NCBI GenBank assembly: GCA_046349875.1
Contig: JAXMBN010000011.1
Coordinates: 85,445 to 149,444, forward strand
DNA: 64,000 nucleotides
Direction: 5' to 3'
Source: JAXMBN01 sp046349875
GTDB lineage: Bacteria; Planctomycetota; Planctomycetia; Pirellulales; Pirellulaceae
This document shows positions 55,078-64,000 of the stretch, piece by piece. A program made the position numbers and the translations under genes. Under the pieces are notes generated by a model, which ran no database searches, was not told the origin of the DNA, and saw only the letters and a program-made list of their open reading frames with translations. Positions within the stretch are counted from its first letter, which is position 1. Each line of letters begins with the position of its first letter.

Positions 55078-58000
55078 ATGACCCTTGCTGGTTCTGGCAA
55101 AAAAGTCGTTTCGGTACGTGAGCAACAAAAGCGTTTGAAGGAGCTCAAGCGAGAACAATCTCGCAAGATGCTTCTCGAGTCGTTGGAAGGGCGTCAATTG
55201 ATGGCTGTTGGGCCTCAATTGATTGGCGTCCAGCCCAATGAAGGAACGCTACTCCAAAATGGAACCGTGCTCCACGTTTCTCCCAAAGAGCTCGTCTTCC
55301 GCTTCGATGACTCGGCAGCCATCGATGCTTCGACTCTTTCGGGCATTCAACTGACGCGAGCCGGCGCGGATGGCATCTTCGAGCGAGCCTACATCAGTAC
55401 CGACCTTGGTACTGGAGGCCAAGTGGTGCTCGATTTTGCTGCAGCCACACCGGGACTCAGTGGCAATGGCATCGAACTCAAATTCACCAAGGTTTCGCGC
55501 ACAGATTCGAGCTTGCCCGTACTGACCGTTGAAGGTCAGCGGATCAACATCGAAGTCAATACGAACCCGCTGTTTAAGACGAGTGCAGCGGACCTTTTGA
55601 CTGCCTTCTCGAATAGCGGTCCGGCTTCGTCGCTGGTACTTGCAACGCGATTGCGAGGATCGCAATTCACCTCGATTGCAGACACGGTTCCCACGACTCA
55701 AGTCCTTACCTTGAGCGGCGCTAATGCTGCGAAAGCATCTACCAATCTCAACGCTGGAACCAACCTTCAAGTCGAATTTGTCGCTCAAGCAGCAGGTCCA
55801 AGCGGACGCAATATTCAAATCGTGGTGACCAGCCGCGATCGTGGTGGTCCTGCATCGCCTGTCGTTACGGTTAGTGGCACCACCATCTCGGTCGAGATGA
55901 ATAGCAATTCACGCAATGCCACAACAGCTCAAGAATTGGTTGATGCGATCAATAACGATAGCGCCGCATCTGCCTTGGTTTTGGCTCGCTTCGTAAGCGG
56001 CACTCCAGCAACGCGCGTTGGTGGCTTGGTAATCACCTACTCTCCAATCGTGTTGACCGGTGCGAACGACATCCCTGTCGTTCCGGCCTATGTAGGCCTC
56101 GGCGATACCAATCGTGAAGTCATCTTCCGCTTTGCTGAAGATCTTCCAGACGATGTATACCGCATCGACATTCTTGGACGTGGCAACACCGCACTGCGCA
56201 ATGCTGATGGTCTTCGCTTCAATGGTGGCGTAGATCGTAGCTTGCAGTTCGAATTGGATCTTGGTGCCAAGATTCAGTCGATCGTCCCACAACCGATCGT
56301 TCGTTTGGCCAACGGAACGCTCGATCAGAAGCGAAATGAGATTCACGTCTACTTCAACGATGACGACCTCAACGTCGCTTCTGCCCAGAACCCTGCTTTC
56401 TATCAATTGCGTTATACTCGTGACACGATTTCCAGCAACGACGATGTGATCATCAATCCATCGCGGGTCGAGTACGATGCGAAATTGGATCGTGCGATTC
56501 TGACGTTCAATCGCAACCTTGACCAACTGGTGGACTCATCCAACAATCCACTTCCTATCGGTGCTCTTCGATTGCGAATTGGAACCAACGAAGGTCAACT
56601 TCCAGCGCCTACTTCGTTGAACGTGGCTGTCGATCCAGGTAGTCGGTTTGCTTCGGCAAGCGATATCAGCGGAAGCTTCAATCCTTCTGCAGGACAACCT
56701 AAGTCGATCATTCTCTCGTCCGAGATTTTGAATTCGACTCCTTACTTGCTCGACTTCCCTGGAGCGAACGACGAGATCGGCAATCGGGACAATCGCTACC
56801 AAAGCCACGTCACTCGCGTGGATGCCGATGGTATCCAAGTCATTGAATACAACTTCCAAGGTCAACTCGGACAAGCCAACGGCAGCGTTCAATTGAATGC
56901 GATCACCGATGTGCAAAAGAACTTGGTCCGACAGATCATGTCGCTTTACTCCAACTACCTCGGCGTTCGCTTTGTCGAAACCGATTCACGAGGCTTGACC
57001 GTCGCTGTGGGTGACATGCAAGCAGTGGCTGGTGGAACGAGCAATCAGCCAGGTGGACTCAAGCTTGCCGCTGGTTCGTTGGTCAGCAATGGTCAATCAG
57101 CCGTTGTGATCGACATTCAAGATTTCAACTCGGCAACTCAAAACGAATTTGGGACCGACCTCTTCCGAAGCTTCATGCAAGGGATCGGTTTGCTTCTCGG
57201 TTTGGGAACCGCCGAAGAGCTTCCTAACCTTACCGTTCAAAACAACCAACCGATTTCGTCCAACACGGAATTGGTGTTCCCCGGCAATCAAGACATCGTT
57301 CACGGTCAGTTCGTCTTGCGTCCTGAAGGAAAAGACATCGACCTTTATCGCTTCACGTTGCCAGAAGCTGGCGAATTGAAGCTCGAAACTTTTGCTGAAC
57401 GCCTTTCGGACTCGAGCTTGCTCGATTCCGTGATTCGCTTGTATCAACTTCAGGCCGACGGAAGCTACAAAGAGATCGCATCCAACGACGACTACTACAG
57501 CGAAGATTCTCTGGTACGCGTTCATGTACCTGCTGGCTCCTATGTCGTTGGTGTATCGGCTAAGGGCAATGACTCCTATGATCCCAACGTTGAAGACTCT
57601 GGATTGGGTGGTCGTTCCGAAGGCCGCTACCAATTGCGGATCGACTTCCGTCCACCCGAATCATCCTTCATGGTCGATTCGAATGCTGATGGTGATTTGA
57701 GCGACGTTCGAATCGATGGTGATGGAGATGGTCGACCAGGTGGCACCTACGATTTCTGGTTCGTGCCAACGGGCCCCAATAATACCATCTTCGTCGACAA
57801 AGCATCGACAGCCGCAACCGCCAATGGTTCGTTGGCAACTCCTTACAAGAACATCAAAGATGCGTTGCTCGTCGCCACTTCGGGCAAGGTTGTTCGCATC
57901 GTTGGCAATGGCGGTACCGACGGCAAGTTGGATACCACCAATGACAACTTGGCCTATGAAATCGGTTTCAATCGATTGGGCCAAGCTCAAGCAGACGGTA

Positions 58001-61000
58001 CCACCTTCGATGTGCCTCGCGATGTAACGGTGATGATCGATGCTGGCGCCATCCTGAAGTTGAGCCGTGCTCGCATCAGCGTTGGAAGCTCGTCCGTCAG
58101 TGTGAACCGAAGCGGTGGAGCCCTTCAATCGCTGGGCATTCCTCGTTTGATCGATTCATCCGGCAATGTGATTTACGATCTCAATGGCGATGCTATTCCA
58201 GGTTCGGTCTTCTTTACGTCGCTGAACGATACGATCGGAAAGGGAAGCAACCTCGATCGAACACCTCCCGCTGCCGCTCCTGGCGATTGGGGTGGAATTG
58301 ATTTCCGCAATCAGATCGACGGCAACGACGAAAGCCGCAAAGATCTCGAGCGATCAGGTTTGTTCCTCAACTCGATCGTTCACTCGAACATCAAGTACGG
58401 TGGTGGCCAAGTTGTTGTCGATGGCGTTTCCCAAGTCATCACTCCGATCCACATGCTCGATTCCCGACCAACCATTAGCTACAACACGATTTCGTTGAGT
58501 GCTGATGCTGCGATGGCTGCGACTCCCAATAGCTTCCGTGAATCCAATTTCCAGGATCCACGATCGCAAGCAACGGGTTCATTCATTGCAGACTTTGAAC
58601 GAGTCGGTCCGTCGATTCATGGCAACCTCGTCGTTGGTAACTCGATCAATGGATTGTTCGTCAAAGTGCGAACGGCGGCTAGCAGCAACGCTGAAGTCAT
58701 GTCGGTACCTGGTCGCTTTGATGATACGGACATCGTTCACGTCATCAGCGAAAACCTGGTCATCTCTGGCACGCCAGGCGGAAGCCTTCAAGATTCGGTT
58801 TCCCCTCCAACTTCGATCGTTACATTGTCTACGCTCGCTGTGGGAAGTTTGGCAGCCGGTAGCTACAACTACAAATTGGTTTATGTCGATGCCGCAGGCA
58901 ATGAGAGCATCGCCTCGGAAGCCACTGCATCCATCACCGTTGCAGCCAACGGTTCGATTGTTCTCAACAATCTTCCACCGGCTCGCAGCGATCTTCAGTT
59001 CGTTTCGCGTCGCATCTATCGAAGTGCGGTTGGCGGTACTGGTCCTTATTCCTTCGTCGCTCAGATCGATGGAGTCTCCTCCACCTTCACCGACAATGGT
59101 AGCGTCACGGGAGCTCCACTCGTCGAATCCGCTGGTCGTTTGCGACCACGCCTCAATGGCAGCTTGACCATTGATCCAGGCACCATTGTTAAACTCCAAG
59201 GCTCGCGCATCGAAGTACAGTTTGGCGCTCAGTTGCTCGCTGAAGGCACCGATGGTTTGCCAGTCGTGATGACCAGTGCCGATGATAAACGATTCGGTGC
59301 TGGCGGATCTTTTGATACGGTGAAGCGTCCTCAAGCTCGCACACCTGTCGCTGGAGACTGGGGCGGCATCTACGTTGGTCATACGTCCTCCTTGTCGATG
59401 GACTATGCCAAGGTAGCCTTCGGTGGTGGAACCACGCGAATCGATGGTGGCTTTGCTTCATTCAATACCATCGAAATTCATCAAGCCGAAGCACGCATCG
59501 CTCATTCGCGATTTGAAAACAATGCTGACGGTTCGACCTCTACAACCGACGGTCGCGCTGGTCGTGGCTCCAACGGGGATGGTGTGATCTTCGTCCGTGG
59601 TGCTCAGCCAGTTATCCTGGATAACCGCATCACCGATAATGCAGCAGCCCCCATCAACATCGACGTCAATTCGTTGAATTGGGAGATCGTTACCGATCAT
59701 GGTCGATCCACCGGTCGTCTTGGTGCCACATCCGCTTCCATCGATAACCAAGGTCCACTGGTTGAAGGCAATCGCCTTGCTCGCAACGGACTGAACGGAA
59801 TGTTGGTTCGTGGCCAAACGCTCACAACTCAAAGCGTTTGGGACGATACCGACATGGTCCACATTGTTCTCGATACGATCACCGTATCGGACTTCCATAC
59901 CTATGGCGGCCTGCGATTGGAAAGCAAGCCAGCATCAAGTTTGGTCGTCAAGTTCCAAGGACAAAGCAATGTCGCTGGCCTCAACGCCACCGGAACACCA
60001 CTCGATAATGCCAATCGCATTGGTGGTGCGATCCAAATCATCGGACAACCTGGTTTCCCTGTGATCATGACCAGCTTGACCGACGACACGGTAGGCGCTG
60101 GCTTTACACCAGAAGGATTGCCTAATCTCGATTCGGATAACGTAAGTGCAAGTGGTGTCACTCGATTGCCAACCGGCCCTGAACAGAACAATGGCACGTT
60201 GATCGATAACGACGTGGCAGTCGGCATTCCAGGTCAGTTTGCGTTCCAGGTTCTGCCTGGTGGTGAGAGTGGTTTTGGTGGTGGTATCACCGCCCAAGGC
60301 AACACCCAGTTGCTCTCGAATATCGACGTTGTGTTCGACTTCATCAATTACGTCGACATCGGATCGAATGGTGGTGGTATCAATCTGGGTGCGTCCACAA
60401 TCACTCAGCCACCGACGTTGGTATCTCCCGACTTGGTCATCAGCCGCGGTACCTTCCAAGGAGCCAACGGTTTGGTTCGCTGGACAGTGGAATCCCGATT
60501 CGATAACGGTATCGCAAAGTTGATCAATACGGTTCGCTTCGATAGCGATACCGCTCTTGGAAACCTTCAGTTTATTAACTACCTAGACGAAGATGTTCAG
60601 GGCGTGAGCGATGACCTCCTGTATCTTACCGGTACACCTGGTCAACCTAACTTCCGAGCCTACACCCTGGATGGTCCTGAACGTATCGGCTTCAACCAAG
60701 GTGGTGAATACATTGCGAGCTCAGACTTGGTCAATGCGACCTACACCGGCTGGGCAGCCGACCGATTTGCCGACCTGCGTTCGGCGATTACGGGCAACGG
60801 TACGCAGTACACGGTCCCAGGCAACATCGATACAGCCGACCTCGTCCCCTTCAATGATCCCTCGTTGGGTCAAGTCTACGGTCTCGCTGACGTGACAACG
60901 GCGTTCGCATGGAACGTGGACCCTGCTGCGAACTCGGCCGTGATTACAACCTTCCTTGAGTTGGTCCCAACCAACCCTGCAACCAAGGCGGTTTCAGGTG

Positions 61001-64000
61001 ATTGGAATGGCGTGACTTTGCAAACCTACAGCAATGATCGCAACGTTTCGACCACCACCGAGCGTGAAGCAAGTGGCACCGAATCGATCGGCACCAACGA
61101 TATCCCTAGCTCGTCGCAGTTCCTTGGAACGCTCGCGAGCTCGGCAAATTCTGGCGATGAAAATTCGCGTCTTGGTTTCGACTTCACGGCACGATCAGCA
61201 AGCCATCCGATGTGGATGTCTATAGCTTTGTCGCCAAGGGTGGAACCGAGATTTGGATCGATATCGACCGAACAGCTAACAGCTTGGATACGGTTGTCGA
61301 ACTTGTCGATGCCAATGGTCGCATCTTGGCTTTGTCGGATAACTCTGGATCTGAAGAGACGCTTGGCTCGATCACCTATCGCGATACCGACCTGAGTGCT
61401 GATTCGGTTCATCCGATGCGAAAGTCTGCCGCTCAACTTTATCCAACGGATTCTCGTGGCAACCCTCGCGACCTGTATTCGACCAATCCTAAAGATGCAG
61501 GCTTCCGCGTTGTGCTTCCTGGTCAGTCGAATATTTCGACTCTGTACCACGTTCGGGTTCGAAGCAGCAACATCGGTCCTGGCGATGCCGTAAGCAAGCT
61601 GAGCGATCCGGCTGAAGTACGTTCGGGCAAGTCCTCTGGCGTTTATCAAATGCAGATTCGACTGGGTGAAACCGATGAGATCCCCGGTTCGAGCTTCAAC
61701 TATGCCGACGTGCGTTATGCAGTGAACGGCCTGACTTTGTCGGGTGTTCCTCGCCACTCGCCGCTCGTAGGTGAAACTTCGGAACAAGAATCGCGTGACA
61801 CGAATGCCGATGGTACCGTCGACGTTCCGAACAACGATGCCTTTGCTCGAGCCCAAGAACTTGGAAACATCCTTGCAACCGATCGCGCCACGATTTCCGT
61901 TGCAGGAAGCTTGTCTTCGCCAACCGATGTCGATTGGTATTCCTTCACCATCGATTATCAACTGTTGCTGACACCTTTGGCCGAGTACTTGTCGACCGTA
62001 TTTGATATCGACTATGCCGATGGTATTGGTCGTCCAGATACATCGATGTACTTGTTCGATTCCAATGGACGCCTTGTTTCGTTGGGTCTCAACAGCAACA
62101 TCCTCGATGACCGAGCTGGACCACTTCGCGGTGCCGACAATGGCGACCTAAGCCGTGGATCCTCGGGAACATTGGATGCTTACCTTGGTAGTATTGAATT
62201 GCCTGCTGGCCGTTACTTCTTGGCGGTTACCAACAGCGGCAACGTTCCCGCGGCATTGGCTGGATTCACCAGCGCTGGCGCTACCAACCCATTGGTTCGA
62301 TTGCAACCTGCAAGCAACACACAGCTGATCGTGGAAGATCACGTCGGTAGCGATGGTGGTTCCACCGCAACAGCACCGATCGTTCCACAATTCGTCGATA
62401 GCAATTCGGTGGTTCAATGGACCTTGGGTGACATTCCCCTTTATGTCAGCCGCGATACAGGTCTTAACTCGACCGACGTTTATATCGTCAATCCATTCAC
62501 GGGACAGGTTTCGAACAACGTAACCGTTGGTGGTCGTATCGGTCTTGATATCCGTGACATCGCTTTCCGCGCTAACGGCACACTCCAAGCCTTCGATACT
62601 TCGCTTGAAACATTGATCACAGGTGATCGCGATCCGCTGTCGCGCTACATCTCGATCGATTACGGTACTGGCGCTACCACCATCGTTGGTAACTCTGGTA
62701 TTGAGACTTACCATCCAGGTGCAACCGCCGGTACAACCGTCGACAGCAATTCTGGGATGACCATCGAAGCTCTCACGATCGCTACGTTGAACAATGCAGA
62801 AGTTGGCTTCTTCGTCGCAAATCGCGATCTTGGCCCTCAAGCGACCGACTACAACGACAATATCGTTTATCGATTCAATACGGCGACCGGTACTGCCGTT
62901 TCCGTGAACACTGACCGTGTTGTGGTCAACAACTTCGATCAGAAGCTATTGGGTGCAGGAACGCAAATTACCGAAGTGGGTCGCATCAGCACCTCAACTC
63001 CTGCGGGAGTTTCGCGACGATTGGTTGTTACTGAAGCCACTTTGGTAAATGGTTCATCGACCAACCGATTGTTGCTCGATGGTGCACGTTTCACCATTCG
63101 CGATTCAGCTAACTTCCCTGCGACGTTTGAATTCAACTCTGGCCCAGAACTGTTGCTCAACTACAACCAGTACACTGGCCGCATCATGCGTGATGGTGAT
63201 GTCTTTACGATCGACGGTGTGAACTACGAATTCGACACCGGAGGAACTCTGGTTATCTCTGCAGCCACGGGTGCAGGCATTGCCGATGGATCGACGGTGA
63301 GCATCACCGATATTCTCGGCGTCACCAAGACCTTTGAATTTGACTCCAACAATTCCTTGGTCAATCCAGCGAACATCCCTGTTGCTTACACGGCTGCGTC
63401 GACGCAAGCACAACTCACCTCGGCTTTGGTGAGTGCGATCAACTCGGCTGGATTTGCTTCGGTAGCCAGTGTCAACCCTGGAAGCAATCGAATCAGCGTT
63501 GCCAACAAGAGCACTTCCGTGAACATGACGGTGACGGGATTGGGCTTGCTGATCGATGGAACGCGCGGAGTCGCTGTCGGTAACCAACGCATAGCGATTA
63601 CCGAGACCATGACCCAAGCTCAGTTCGTGGATGCGATTCGCTCGGCGATGCCTTCCACGATCATCGTGGGACATGATGGATCACGCGTCAACTTCAGCGG
63701 TGCAATGACGGGTAGCTTTGCTTCCTTCGCTGCTCGCGGCGTCGGAACCGACCTTGGTACCTCCGGTGGTGTGACGGCAGGAAATCTCCCCATCAACTTC
63801 TTGGCCGAAGATACTCAAGAAACGATTGCCATTCGCGTTGCAGCTGCCATCAATGGCGCTGCGATCGCTGGTGTCTCCGCCGTTGCCAATGGTCGCGACG
63901 TCAACCTTTCGAATGCAACCATCGACACCACGCCAGCTCGCGCTCCGAGCTCGCCAATGAAGGTCGGCGATATTGCTCCTGGCGGTCGTATCACCGGTGT
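55078..64000 (+). CDS. Giant surface protein, 3' partial, with one frameshift
   Basis: At least about 2,970 residues are in the window and the frame is still open at the edge. The N-terminus is basic with the motif LLESLEGRQLMAVG. Two similar early domains follow, each with 'G-x-N-I-x-I' and a closing 'INNDSAASALV'-like segment. About 615-720 is a metzincin-like domain (YSNYLGVRFVETDSRGLTVAVGD) whose zinc-helix position reads FMQGIGLLLGLGTAEELP, lacking HExxH. About 732-831 is a bacterial pre-peptidase C-terminal (PPC) domain (DIDLYRFTLPEAGELKLE). About 900-1500 and beyond holds parallel-beta-helix-like sections (NSIVHSNIKYGG, GDWGGIDFRN, VILDNRITDNAAAP). PPC domains recur after 61,200 and near 61,900. 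The first frame stops at 61395, but the protein continues one frame over from about 61,187 (GTISKPSDVDVYSFVAKGG). Confidence 0.85.

Noticed and set aside
54640..55218. Minus-strand ORF of 192 residues opposite the start of the giant gene
   Set aside because: It overlaps the well-supported start at 55078, has no family features and lies in low-complexity antisense frame.
1..64000. tRNA, rRNA, CRISPR arrays, insertion sequences
   Set aside because: I looked for typical tRNA T-arm patterns, direct repeats with regular spacers and transposase motifs and found none that hold up by eye; a tRNAscan or ISfinder run would be decisive.

Overview
The window looks like a chromosomal segment of a planctomycete, most likely Pirellulales. 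The evidence is the mix of families: a DUF1559 pseudopilin-like protein, a PEP-CTERM protein, PQQ-type propellers, a DUF1080-sugar dehydrogenase fusion, a ThuA-like protein, type I dockerin repeats, and very large surface proteins whose N-termini carry the LE-x-R-x-LMA motif of planctomycete extracellular proteins. Ordinary single-copy genes (purD, pyrB, thiC, ffh-rpsP-trmD-rplS) are interleaved, so this is not a mobile island. I found no tRNA, rRNA, insertion sequence, phage or CRISPR array.

Layout. 1-5.1 kb: a partial alpha/beta hydrolase; a minus-strand unit made of a cobalamin riboswitch, an indel-damaged DUF1559 gene and a DUF4465/PEP-CTERM gene; then a minus-strand pair encoding a ubiquitin-like protein and a complete-looking E2 (ubiquitin-conjugating) enzyme. 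5.2-6.7 kb: a secreted PQQ-like propeller. 6.8-13.2 kb: a seven-gene minus-strand operon for cytochrome oxidase assembly (cytochrome c, ctaA, ctaB, ABC ATPase and permease, SCO, DUF420). 13.4-25.9 kb: secreted sugar-related proteins, a bestrophin-like channel, CPBP protease, purD, NYN nuclease, polysaccharide deacetylase, a FliA/WhiG-type sigma factor and an APC permease. 26-34 kb: two dockerin-bearing surface proteins. 34-41.7 kb: ThuA-like protein, acidic repeat protein, pyrB coupled to an unusual flavoprotein, a lipoprotein, an MFS permease and thiC. 42-50.9 kb: a histidine kinase/NtrC-type regulator next to an RND efflux system, followed by dinB. 50.9-54.5 kb: the ffh-rpsP-trmD-rplS-yraN cluster. 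55 kb to the window end: one giant surface protein that continues past the right edge.

Two systems deserve most attention. First, the E2-like protein keeps the HPN motif, the active-site cysteine and the following tryptophan, and lies 20 bp behind a beta-grasp protein; no E1, JAB peptidase or RING partner is visible here. Second, a textbook B12 riboswitch with its own plausible promoter reads into the DUF1559 and DUF4465/PEP-CTERM genes, suggesting a B12-regulated surface protein, possibly a corrinoid binder.

Several genes are broken by indels while keeping family-conserved residues in alternating frames: position about 100, the DUF1559 gene, about 27,950, 46.6-50.4 kb and 61,187. Clustered indels without obvious accumulation of nonsense substitutions point to assembly error more than to old pseudogenes, but the sequence alone cannot settle this.
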